Source of the DNA: Nemopilema nomurai
Taxonomy: Eukaryota > Cnidaria > Scyphozoa > Rhizostomeae > Rhizostomatidae
DNA: 64,000 nucleotides
Assembly (NCBI GenBank): GCA_003864495.1
Contig: ML133436.1
Location: 1,178,001 to 1,242,000 of the forward strand
Reading direction: 5' to 3'
In this document: piece by piece, positions 53,101 through 64,000 of the stretch
How the letters are laid out: every line of letters starts with the position of its first letter
Position numbering within the stretch: position 1 is the stretch's first letter
Translations under genes and position numbers: made by a program
The notes under the pieces: model-generated
The model's input: only the letters and a program-made list of their open reading frames with translations
What the model was told of the DNA's origin: nothing
Databases searched by the model: none

Positions 53101-56100
53101 GTGATTCAAGAGGAGCGGCAGTCGTTTCTCTGCAATCTGGATAACTGCAGCATTGACTGGAACTGACGCTCTGAAATGGTCACAAACAGGTGAAGAAGCT
53201 ATTCGGACACGAAATATGAAGAGTTTGGTCTTACTTATAAGTATTTTCTCCGTATAACTATGCTTTCATTGACAAGTCTAGAGTATTTTACTAGAATTAA
53301 AAATTATAATACCTCTGCTTCAACCATGTAGTAAGATCCCTGTATACCTATATAAACCGCTATCCATCATTATTCTAGGGAGTGGTTGCGGTAGGGTTGG
53401 CAAACTCAGCATAAATAAACTGAAGAGAACATGAAGAGCCATACTTTGCTTTCTCACTCTCATGTTTTCGACTCGGTCCTGCCTCGACATGATCTGAAAG
53501 CAAAATAGACAAAATGCTGATCGGAACATCAGTAACGGTTTCCATTGGCCAGAGACTTTTGGGGGCATACAGAAAAACAGCTAAACTACGACGAGCTTTA
53601 CAAAGCACCAGGTTATTGCCCTAAGATCTAGTCAGACAAAACCAGGAACGGAAGAGGAACTAGCACCCTTAAATTCATTCCGGTACAAATTACACAGTTC
53701 CGTGGTGTGAAAACCACTCAACATAGTTGAGCAATTTATAAAGAAAATGAATCAAGCACTCTGTAAAGATCTCTTCCTAAAAACCACTTTGAGCTATCTA
53801 AATCAACCATTATAACTGACAGTCTATACTCTTAACGTTTGGAAAGCATTGAGGAAGTCCTAACCAAACTTAACATAAAAATAATAGGCTTAGAGATCAG
53901 CTGTTCAAACATACATTTAGGAAGAAATTTGTGGTTAAGTAGATATCGCCATTTGAAACATTACTTGAAAGAACAAATTACCTTTTGCTGGATGAAAATG
54001 CATTTCCATTTCTGCAAGAATCAATTCCACCAAATTACACACTTGTGGAACAGAAAAGTCCAGCATCACTTCATCGTTTATCTATGGGAGAAAATATCAT
54101 TATTCCAAAAGAATGCTTCAATATTCAAAAGGAAAAAAAACGATGCTTCACATAACAGTTAACTGCATTATGGTTCGAGTCCAGGCTACATATTCCGAGT
54201 GCATTATGGGTCGAGCCCAGACTACATTTTCCGAGTGCATTATGGGTCGAGCCCAGGCTACATTTTCCGAGTGCATTATGGGTCAAGCTCAGGCTACATA
54301 CACGGCGCCCTTTGTCTTCGTCGAGGCTGTTGAGCTTGCTGTCTCTGCCTTGCCACAACTTCGGATTACAAACAACCGCGCTTATCAGGTCCAGAGCGGC
54401 AGCCGGGTTCAACCTGCAACCGGAATGAACTAGATTAGCACCCGAAGAAAAAAGGAAGAGCGCTAGATGACTTGCGCTGCTGAACGCTACTGAAGCGCTG
54501 CCTATGAAGAACCCCAGGTAAAAATATTTGCCAACAGTTTGCATGAAATGAAACAGGAACATAATATAGATAGGAGAACACAAGAGAGTCAGATTTGCTT
54601 GATGTTGTGTCAAAGCAGAACAAGAGAGCAGGACAAGAGAGACTAAAACGACACAAAACACAGGACCAAAACTGGAATAAATTCTTTCTACCCAAGTGCA
54701 TACATTTCATATAACCTGCTTTCATAAATGTGCTGAGTACAAACAAAAAGATAATTGGCTTAAAAACACTAGAGAGGCTGACAAAGGCAGAGCGAAGAGA
54801 CATTAAAGCCGAACCTGCTTGAAATGACGTCAACAGTAAGCAGCCAATCAACGCAGTCAAGGAGTGTTGTGTCTTTTGATTGGTGGCTCAGCAAAGCTCT
54901 GAGATAGGAAGCAGGTGTCTTGCTTCTGTCCGTGGCTGTCTCAGACGCCGAAGTCTTTCGGTCCATAAACAACATGTCCCTCTGCAGTAATGGGTCGACG
55001 TGGACAATTTCCGGGTCCAGGACCTCAATCCAATCCAGAATCAAACCACGAGAATAGTCGGAGGATAGCGATGCAGCGAATTTGTACAAGTCGACTGAAA
55101 TTGGAAAGAAATCTCGGATGCATTTTGTTAGCTTACAGGAAATCTTTGTTGAAATCGCCAGGGGGAGATTAATATTCTCTTTGAAACAACAAAGATTGCA
55201 AGATCATCGTCAATTCTGCGAAAAAAAACACTCTCTGTACAATATTTTCACCCTTGTTCATGGCAGATGATCTTTTCTGATTATGTCTCAGCCTCAACTA
55301 TTTTTGTCCGGGACTCTAGCTAAGGTTTTCTAAACTATTTTAATCAACATTTCAAAACAGTAAATTAGTAATCAAGCTTAAGGTTTAGCTACAAAACATA
55401 AAGGGAATAATAAACCAACCAAGAAACTTGATACAGGTCTTGATGTTGTCAAACGTGTGACTAAGGTCATTATTTCTGGAATCTAGGGAGCAGCTGCACA
55501 CAGCATCAATGAACTTCTTCAAAACAGGCATATTTTTCTCTTGCATTACGTTGCCGGCTGATGAAATATAAAGGATGACTTGTCACAACAAGGAAACAAA
55601 AAAGACGTGTTAACCCTTTCAGGCCCGGAGGGGCCATATGGCCCAGCAGAACATTTTCACTTTATTTTCTTCGGAGATCCCTTAGAATCAATGATAAATG
55701 AGGCCATATGTTGTTCAGTTGTTGTACTTTCCTCAGATGACTCAATTTGAACAGCAACAACAAGAGAAAAATATTCAGATGATGTTTTGTCATGGCGATT
55801 GCATTCAGCTTGGAGTGACATTTTTGTTAAGGAGTCATTTTACATATGTCAATTTTCCTTTAATGAACGAGTTAGTTCGAAAACCGTTGCAAACTGCATC
55901 AGTTTAGTATTGGAACAACTCAATGTTCAGAAACATATCCATTTCAACAGTTTGTTTTAAAAATGATAGCTCAATAATGTAATGAGTCGGCAACTACAAG
56001 TTCTGGTAGATTACTACATGCGTTTGAAACAGCATAATTTATTGCAGACGAAACATACAAAGGCTTATCAAATTTCTGAAACATCTCACACTAGGGCTGC

Positions 56101-59100
56101 CTCGTAAACACACTTTGAAGACTGAGTCAAAGAGAAAGCAATTGGTACTTGAAATACTCCATACACGCATTTTCAACTATCTAGCGGCACCGTCCATCAA
56201 ACCCATACTTGTCAAACTCGACGAAGCTCACCTTCCAACAAAAGCCCCATGTCCAGCTCTAGAAAAGTCAACTTTCCACTACGCACACCTTGTGACATCA
56301 AATGGGTGATACAAAGGGACAATGACTGTAGCTCCAACTGTGTTTTCTCCTTATTGATAAATTCGGTCAATGCAGCATTTAGTTCTTTTCCTTGAATCAA
56401 GAGAAAGATGAAAGATACTTTCTCAGAGCGAATAGAAATTTCAACTAACAAACGGAATCATTGGCGTTTAAAGCATTCTCTATTAAATGATAAATCCAAA
56501 ACATTCAACAAATGCTTTGTTGGTACTCTTGTGTCGCCCTTAAAAGACTTTATGGACACAATCATATTCAAACAGACCAATCTCCAATACAAATTCAATA
56601 TGCCTTGACAAAATGCACCATCGTTTCTGCAAGATCGCGTATGAATTGAAATTTTAGTGAAGTTTTGGTGATATTTTACAACCTGGCTGAAAAATTGTGC
56701 GCATTTGGCTGGAGAAATCTACTTTAAAAAATCAAGATCTTTTGTCTAGACAGTTCTAATTATGATTGCAAATGCTCAACTGAAAATAATAGAAGCAAAA
56801 GAAAGCTAGACGGTGCAGGTGATTTACAATGTACCTACCAACATTGCTCTCTGCATTATCTCTGATTCCAAGCTTTTTTGTGATCAGAGAAAGGAATGTA
56901 TCCAATGTGTTACCTGATATAAGAAGAGATTTTGAACTAGCAAATAAAAAAGAGTGAACAGCAGCCACGTGTATAGTGATTGACATGTTTAGTGGTTCTG
57001 CAATAGGGAGGGCTTGGAAGTGTGAGTAAATTACTCATCTCGTCATGACATTATCCAGAGACGCTAGGACAGTCCATAACCCGTTTCTAATGAGCGTAAC
57101 TAACTTTTACCAATTCATAAACACACAAGGTACAAGCGTAGAGAAATTGACTCCTCGCTGTAGTCATGTATAAAGCAATGACGTCATTCGCAGCTGAACA
57201 GAGAACAGTCGGAAAGGAACAAGGATCAGTTAGAGAAGATAAATCACCGTTAACAGGAAAGGACTACCTAGATTTCAACCAGAACGATGATTTTGCAGGC
57301 ACAGTGTTCGAGAAAGAATGCACTAAATACCTAGGTGCCTTGAATTTCTTAATAGCTTGACAACTTCGACGAACTTGGATTTCCACGACTCATCAAGATT
57401 ATCCTACGAGTTAAAAGAACAATTCGTAAATTTGCAAACAGCAGGATCCGTCGTAGATATCCGTACTATTGAGGAAGTACGTCAGAGGCTGCGCTCATCT
57501 TCATCAGAGAGTTCTGTATTCAAGCTGATAACAGTACAGAAAACATTCAAAATACAATGACTATTTTAAATTTCAGCTTCCAATTCCAATAGAAATACTG
57601 CATGAATGAAAGCAAATTTTATGTAAATACCGTTGATTTCAAAAGCAAACCCAATATTGCACAAGTGTTTTCGCTGTTTCTGTACAATGCATCGATGAGC
57701 TTTTCCTTCAACTCAGACTGAAGTACCTAAGGAACAAAGCAGATGACGTGAAAAAACATACGACAACAATCTAAAACCCTGTCCTTACAAACTGACTCAT
57801 AATGCAGTCTACTGGTTCTTGGATATTGGCATTTCTACAAAATGACCGCTAGTTTAACTGACTAGGAACAACGGTTATTCTTAAAAAGGCCGTTCTTATT
57901 TTCTTTTAATCAAAACAGGAAAATTCCATAGGTGGCATGATGCATTACCTTCTCCAAAGCTTCGATAAGTGATATTGTTGTTGTTTTGTCCTTTCCGAGA
58001 GAAACTGAACTGACAGCAACCACCTGAAAAAAATGTTGGCCATAAATCAGGACGGACAACCTGCGAATAATTTTGAGATCTGTACATCACAACAGGTTGA
58101 AAATAATAGGCTACCTGGGGCTCATAAATATATGTAAAAAATTATGTTATGGATAGAGCATGGAAGATTGGAAACAGTGACAAAGTAGTGACAAAATATC
58201 AAATGACACAGGATCTAGATGACCTAGATGACCATGTCTATTCTCACTTATCAAAATATTCAAGGCTTACATGCGTTATTATAATCCTCCAGTTACGCAT
58301 AGGGTTCAATACGCTTATAGTAAAGAAACAATAACATAAAATGATTCAATGCTGGTACCTTTTTCAGCTCTGTGAAAGTATCCATCGTTTCTCTTTTAAT
58401 GTTTTCGTCCATGTAGAGCTTTAAGAAATAACAATCGCTAATCAAGAATGTAAATCAATAACAAACAAGGCTAAGAGATTTTTAGTACATTCCAAAACTG
58501 GGTCATCTTAGAAATAAATTAAGCCAACATAACTAAACACTAAAGCGGCAAAATTTAAGTAAATAAAAGAAGTGATCATGGTAATTTGCTTCATCAAACT
58601 CGGGTTGTGTTTGATTGAATGAGAAAGGTGTGCTAAGGAATACCTTGAGCAGCAACTGTTCTAGCACATCCTTGTTAAAAATGGTTGGCCTGCACGATAA
58701 GATAAAAATTAACTTTCGACCTGTATATCATATGCTATAACAAATATTTTTAGATACATAACCATCACTTGAATGGCTGATCGAATCAATTCTAGCCAAA
58801 GGAGCACGGACCTCCGCTTCAGTGATACATCATAACTCACAGTTGTACATTGCTACAAAGCTAAGTAGTAGAGATAAAGAAGGGTGAGGACCTCCGAATC
58901 TCTTCTTTCATGTATTCCGGGCTGCTCACGTGAACACCAAAAGGAGTCATTGATTCCTCTAGCGATCCCAGATCACATGGCTCTGGAAAAAAATCACAAA
59001 GAGTCAGAATCGTGTCAGGAATTTCTAAAAGACAAAAGCATATTCGTGCATCCAAACGATACATTTCGAATATAACTTAAAGATGTGCATGAGGAAAACT

Positions 59101-62100
59101 GTATATTCACGGCTTTTCTTGCCAAATAATGCCGGACCTGTCTTTACCAATATCCAGTATTACAATATTTTCTAAACATTACGGTACGCTACGTTACGTT
59201 ACGCTACGCTACGCTACGTTACATTACGTTACGCTACGCTACGGATCTAACATTACGACAGACACTATCCAGTGCATATCATTGATATCATGTGCAGTAT
59301 TATACTTCATGATTACAAAGGGCCAGCCATACAATATTTAATAAGCACGTAGCTATATACAGTAACTCAAATTGGTTTTCCAATAGCTTGAAATTAGATT
59401 ACATGCTACGTCCACGTTAGATAACCCAACATCATTGATGTGATAATATTTACAACGATAAAACTCGCACCTTGCTTAGCTGTTGGACCGTCTTGTCCTA
59501 AAAATTCGCAAAGTCGATCACCACCCGTTGCACCTCGCGCCCATTGTACTTCGACGAGTTGGAACAAGTAATCTAAAGTGCAATTTTAGATTATATCTAA
59601 AGCCAGAATGAACTCTAAATAGCTAGTTTGCAGTTGCATTATTAAATAACTGATATTTTACTTTCGAACTGATAATTTCGCTTTTATAATTCGGACTGCG
59701 TCTATGTGTGAATCACCTTCGATTAAAAGTTACAGCGAAATTCTTAATGAAGGAAGGATGTATACATGAAAATACAGTATAAGAATCAAAATATGAACAA
59801 CAACAAAGCGAGAAGATAAGGACACTGTACAATTTTTTTCTTTGAGTAACATAATTGTCAATTTACGTCGAAACTTGGTCATTTCAATAATTTATTAGAC
59901 TATGATGCAAAAACTAGAAATAGGCTTATCAAAAACTAGAGATGCATGCTGAGAAAGCGAAAGATGTTTTGGTAAAGATGCTTTGGTTACCTCGATCAAC
60001 AATTGCTTGGCAAAGCTCAGTGGGACTGTTGACAGTCGCTTCATCAAGATGCATCAGAAGTTTGCTACCAAGGAATAAATCAGAACTATGCAGAAAGTGT
60101 CAGATGAAAGGACTTGCGATTAGATGTCTGCCTAATTTACAGCTAAACATAGTAATGATTCAAAAGATGCAAGGGCAAAAAATAGAAAGATGTAAACAGG
60201 AATACATATGCTTGTTGGTTATATGGAGCCGTATTGGGGTGTTAAAATGAGGGTTTTCAAGAAATATATCACTGAGTTGATTAACTTTTAGCAGACTATT
60301 TTGAAAACTGAATACTGAAATTGAATGAGTGATATATTTAGTAACCTTGCACTTGCCACGGGCAAACCAAACGTCTGTATGAAAAGCACCAGCTGAGTAG
60401 GAACAAGACCATTCAGTGCTGTAACGATAACAACAGTGATTAAATATCAGAACGGCGCAAGATTTAACTGAGACAGCTTAGGAAGGAAAAGAATGCGGTA
60501 TATTTTAAGAACGTTTGGCTTCAGATCCAGTTAAAAGAAAGCAAAGAGCCCTCAAAAAAGCAGAACATTCATACAGGGATTGAAATATTACGAAACAAAA
60601 CAGGAAAACACTCTGGCAACACATTCAAATGTATAATAAGTAGGTAAATATAAATATATAGGTAAATAAATGCGAACACTAATAGCGTTGAATTTAGGCC
60701 CAGTCTAAAGTCCACTACAACGTTTAAGAATATTGGGCAAAGAGAGGTTTGGCAATTCCTCTTATCTATACATGGTACTGCATTGGTTGGGGAATCGCTC
60801 CAGAAAGTGTCCTTTTCTTGATAAAAATCACTTTCAAAGACATCGTCTCTCCACATCCTTGACAAATGGCTTAGAGTTATCAGGCATAAGGAGCAGTTCC
60901 TCTATCACATCAAACATTATCTCCAGGATATAAGAACTTTGGTGCTATTTCGGACCTAAGCACGATATAAATATCTTCTTCGCCTTGTTTGCTAATAGGA
61001 TCAAGTGATCATTTAAAGGGTATGCTTGGAGATCGCATGATCGCATTAACTGCGGTTGGCTCTAACACATTTTTATGTAAAATCAAATTTGCAAAATCAC
61101 TCTCGTTTAAAAAGAAGATGCCCTTTGGTCACTCTTCAGCCATAATCCTTCAATCAAATATTAACCCACTAGAAATAAACTTTCAACTGCCTCCTCTAAG
61201 ATTTGTCGTCATACCACTAAAGTGTGGCATTTTCTGCAAAAACAGCAGCCGTTTTTTAATGATGAGGCGATATTTTTGTCGCCTCCATTCATAAGCATTC
61301 TCTAGTCTCCTATACCTTCTCCCCTTAATAAGCAAATGCAGGTTTCAAAACTGTACCACAGGCCCAGCATATTGTTGCATGCAGTGCGTCTATGTGAGAA
61401 AGGAATACACGGCTTCTACCATTTCCCAGTGAAAACCTTCTATTCGACGGTGGCCTCCATTCAAGGTGACGAAGGCAGCCTCCCTTTCAACGGATACGAG
61501 GGTACCCTTACTTTAACGCAAGGAACAACGGAAGCGGAAAATAACAAGCCATATGATCTACTGATAAATGACATGCATGTCAAAAATCCCACATCATCAA
61601 TCATCAGAACTTTTTGTACTGTTGCACACCAATTTATTGCTTAAATTCCCACGCTATAAGCTTAAATTAAAGATTTTACATTGGTTACAAAGAAAAGAAA
61701 TGTAAAAATATTTTTCTGAACCTGTATCAACGAGTTTTGGTACTCCAGAAATGACCATTTTCATTCTTAACCAGTTTTGCAACAGCAGTGCCTCTTCTCC
61801 AGTATCCGCGAGTCGAACTTCGTAGTTGCCCGAATCAGGAAACCAGATATTCATCAAGAAATCGTAGTCTCTGTTTGGCTCTGCTTCTTGGTAAAAAACA
61901 TAAAGAAATGGCTAGATACGAAATGGAACATTACCCGATACATGAACTGAAAAAACTAAAAGTTTGGTAATGTTTATTGCAGTATTTTTTTCATACAAAC
62001 AATATGCAAAGCATACAAACAATAGGCAAAAGTTCTTCGTGGTGAGACCAAAATCTACCACCCTCCAGCACTGCCCAGCAAAGATTGCATCAGTTAAGGA

Positions 62101-63438
62101 AAAGGGATGTTAGAAATTAAAGTAGATAAGTACCAAAGCTGCCAGATGGAATCGTGCAATCTCTTTCTAGTTGAACTGAGAAAATTGGCAATGAAATTGA
62201 TACAAAAATACCTTTTAACGGGCTGCAAGCAAGGAGAACAATCGACGCATGAATCACTCGTACATGAAGGTTGGCGGACATGTTGGCAAGAATGGTTTCA
62301 GGTGACCAACTCACGTGGACCTTCTCCTGATCACTGGACTGCAAGATAAACAAAAACACATTCGTGGGTTGCCTGGCACACATTCTTCTAGTTGTACATC
62401 GGTGGAAACTGAATCTATTGAATTCTATGCCTCGACGCCATGGTAAATTTTATATTGGGAATAACTGAATTCCATATATAGAATAACTGCAACTTCTTCC
62501 AAACGCTGTTACTTGAATGTGCAAACATTGTAAGCAGTGATAATCTAGTGAATAAAAACAGAAGAACATACCCATTGCAAACTGAAATCATTGCTCTCCA
62601 CCGATTTCTCCAACGCAGACCCATACAGAGAGAGGAGAGATTCGTAGGTTTTAAGTCCTTGCGGTAAATCTGGGTTAACAAGGCTGGTCAACAGAGTACC
62701 TCTTGTTGTAACCAGCAACGAAACATCCTGGAGAACAAGATTTGATCAGCAAGGTATTCTCGTTGTATTTCTAGTTATTCACGGATTTTGTGCTTGGAAT
62801 TAACTATGGAGCATTACATCATAAATGAAATGTGAAAAGGTAGATTTCCGAGTGGAGATGGAAATATTTTGGTCACAGCAGATAAAAGATTTTTAAAGAA
62901 AACAAACTATTTGCAGATAAAACCAGCTCTTTCTAATGAATGTAATCGAGAGACAAATTTAAAGTCACAGACAATGATCGCCACTGTAAAAAATAAAAGA
63001 AGTAAAAACGTTTTTAGCAGTTTCAACTTTTAGGGCTAACTAACGAGGCTGGTGGCACCGAAAGAACGGAAATGTTCAACTACCAAATGAATGAAAACGT
63101 GAACAAACGACTTTCGCACTGTAGCAAGATACCTGAAATCCGGCTAATATTTTGCCGACAGTGTGAGGTCGACATAATAAAACTCGTTTGTCAAAATGTA
63201 AGAATAATCAAGAGCTTTCTTGCTAGGAATAGAAATGCGGTTAGTCAGGTGCCACCCCACCCTCTCTATCTTGAAAGATTACGTCAGCGACTGACGGAAT
63301 TTGATACGGAGGGCCAGGTCAAGCTGGACTTACCTCAATAAGTTCGTTGAGTTCGTCATTGGTGAGCTTCCGGATATGTTTTGCAGCGAATAGGATGTAG
63401 GCCTGTAGACGTTTGGTGTCCATTTCATGATACATCGC
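47151..63438 (-). CDS. INTS1: Integrator complex subunit 1, C-terminal 1,122 codons (30 exons; 5' end outside the window)
   Basis: INTS1 is the large helical-repeat scaffold of the nuclear Integrator complex, which cleaves snRNA 3' ends and attenuates RNA polymerase II. Exons in transcription order: 63438-63334, 62727-62572, 62338-62212, 61880-61722, 60418-60346, 60064-59991, 59572-59471, 58982-58892, 58689-58644, 58418-58359, 58023-57949, 57726-57651, 56913-56839, 56390-56232, 55557-55420, 55094-54815, 54413-54302, 54081-53982, 53493-53421, 53170-53039, 52591-52459, 51982-51849, 51462-51318, 51150-51097, 50458-50331, 49683-49490, 49277-49207, 48243-48152, 47781-47672, 47245-47151. All phases agree; total 3,369 nt including stop. 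Family matches, from memory of human INTS1, include DIWFP-like NIWFPD, EEALLLQNWL, GLILDWIEVLDPE, LWQGRD, NLVELILAE, LDETSRRR and QLVEVQWARG. Donors at 53421 and 57651 were chosen by phase. The C-terminus is FIMQAMKI. No HEAT boundaries were assigned. Confidence 0.93.
47172..47177 (+). promoter_or_regulatory. Probable poly(A) signal of the monooxygenase gene
   Basis: AATAAA lies 131 nt after the monooxygenase stop codon, a normal distance. It falls inside the last coding exon of the opposing INTS1 gene, so the two transcripts probably overlap at their 3' ends. Confidence 0.5.
47815..47916. repeat. 13-bp minisatellite, 8 copies, in the last-but-one INTS1 intron
   Basis: Units starting ATGTCAAAGG occur at 47815, 47828, 47841, 47854, 47867, 47880, 47893 and 47906. 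They begin 34 bp upstream (in transcript sense) of the 3' splice site of the exon at 47672-47781. On the INTS1 strand each unit carries TTTGACAT, which is also found at 47802-47795 near the expected branch point. Further TGTCA-rich sequence extends to about 48015. Confidence 0.9.
50663..50715. repeat. Short duplication in an INTS1 intron
   Basis: CAAATGGAAAATGTCAATCA occurs at 50663 and again at 50694, with a shortened copy between them. It is a small local tandem duplication with no evident role. Confidence 0.7.
54165..54298. repeat. 36-bp minisatellite, ~3.7 copies, abutting an INTS1 splice donor
   Basis: Units start GCATTATGG at 54165, 54201, 54237 and 54273 and are nearly identical. The array ends 3 bp from the exon at 54302-54413, so its last copy overlaps the intronic part of the GTATGT donor. 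Because 36 is a multiple of three it stays open in one minus-strand frame, creating a spurious long reading frame. Confidence 0.9.
55610..55643. other. TTAA-flanked palindromic sequence, possible piggyBac-like end
   Basis: TTAA followed by CCCTTTCAGGCC and the palindrome GGCCATATGGCC (55632-55643) recalls the TTAA target plus C-rich terminal repeat of piggyBac-type elements. I could not find a matching inverted end nearby, so this may be a solo remnant or coincidence. Confidence 0.2.
59180..59243. repeat. Pentanucleotide microsatellite (TACGY)n
   Basis: About twelve near-perfect five-base units (TACGT or TACGC, one TACAT) lie in an INTS1 intron. It is simple-sequence DNA and CpG-rich compared with the surroundings. 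Confidence 0.9.
60419..61721. other. Longest internal INTS1 intron in the window (1.3 kb), content unassigned
   Basis: No INTS1 exon fits here: the flanking exons join in phase and match consecutive parts of the family sequence. Open frames on the plus strand at 60989-61294 and 61336-61644 show no recognisable family. The part at 61370-61520 is richer in G+C than the rest, so a decayed insertion is possible, but I cannot identify one. Confidence 0.4.
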
Positions 63439-64000
63439 CTGTTGAAAGAAGATTGATCAGGGGAATTAGCAAGAAAAACTCTCTAAGGAAGAGTCTGAGG
63501 TCTAGTGAGTAACTCTGTGGATTAACTGTGTTGAGGAAATTTCCAAAAAATCTAATCTAAAAGCAGCGTTATCAGGATAGAATATGTAGGAGATTAGATA
63601 CAGAATGCGCGTAGAATGATACAAAAATGAAGAAAGCTGAAGGAGATAACAAAATAATCTTCGTCCGGACGGCTTTAATTCTTTCAAAAAAGATACTTTG
63701 CCATCAAAGGAGCGAGTTTCAGATGAAAGATATTTTTTATTTCATTTCATTGGTAGTGCTTTGCTATGATAGACCGTTTACCAGGAGATGGTAAAGGTGT
63801 TCCGTCTACTTCAGTAATCACCACGGCTTACAAAATTAGTTTCCCTCGATCCGAGGTAAGGCCTCGATCCGAATATTCAGAAATACAATGGAAAGGTATA
63901 TGTTGAAGGTCATTAACTATATACATTATCTAAGGAAGTAAAGAGATTAAATAAAGATAATAAAGGATAAAATAAGTAAAGAGGATAAACTACGTATAGG
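63439..64000. other. INTS1 intron continuing past the window edge
   Basis: No further INTS1 exon is recognisable. It is AT-rich. A short direct repeat CCTCGATCCGA occurs twice near 63846-63875. The rest is purine-rich low-complexity sequence at the very end. Confidence 0.5.

Noticed and set aside
54125..54661. 178-codon minus-strand open frame with 12-residue repeats
   Set aside because: It is open only because a 36-bp minisatellite is a multiple of three. The part at 54302-54413 is a real INTS1 exon, but in a spliced context.
61336..61644. 102-codon plus-strand frame in the large INTS1 intron
   Set aside because: No recognisable family or splice partners. Slightly higher G+C alone is not enough to call a gene.

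Overview
This is eukaryotic nuclear DNA from an animal, most likely a cnidarian and probably an anthozoan such as a coral. The reasons are an intron-rich animal actin gene, a DOMON/copper type II monooxygenase gene, an animal-type Integrator subunit 1 gene, and a retrotransposon tail of a kind I associate with coral genomes. Species is not determinable by eye. Bacterial features (operons, CRISPR, insertion sequences) are absent.

Layout. 1-1662: non-coding upstream DNA. 1663-5068 (+): cytoplasmic-type actin gene with three coding exons encoding 376 residues; a perfect CArG box lies about 140 bp upstream of the ATG and a second lies in intron 2. 5069-8511: intergenic. 8512-47041 (+): DBH/MOXD1-like copper monooxygenase gene, rebuilt here as 12 exons and about 565 residues with all copper ligands present. 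Its introns hold minor repeats and a 5'-truncated retrotransposon with a restriction-like endonuclease. About 20950-46395: roughly 25.4 kb of head-to-tail satellite, unit about 176 bp, about 145 copies. By splice phase and C-terminal similarity it sits inside the last intron (28.5 kb) of the monooxygenase gene. 47151-63438 (-): the last 30 exons (1,122 codons) of INTS1, convergent with the monooxygenase gene; stop codons are only 109 bp apart. The INTS1 N-terminus lies beyond the right edge.

The genes are functionally unrelated: cytoskeleton, secreted or luminal copper hydroxylation, and nuclear RNA 3'-end processing. I see no new defence or metabolic system. The most unusual thing is the intronic satellite: a homogeneous core with diverged edges, local higher-order repeats, and a 14-bp perfect palindrome repeated in nearly every core unit. 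Secondary points are minisatellites hugging INTS1 splice sites, and a DOMON domain apparently lacking its conserved Cys-containing loop. All gene models come from reading splice sites, phase and remembered family similarity; no alignment or transcript data were available.
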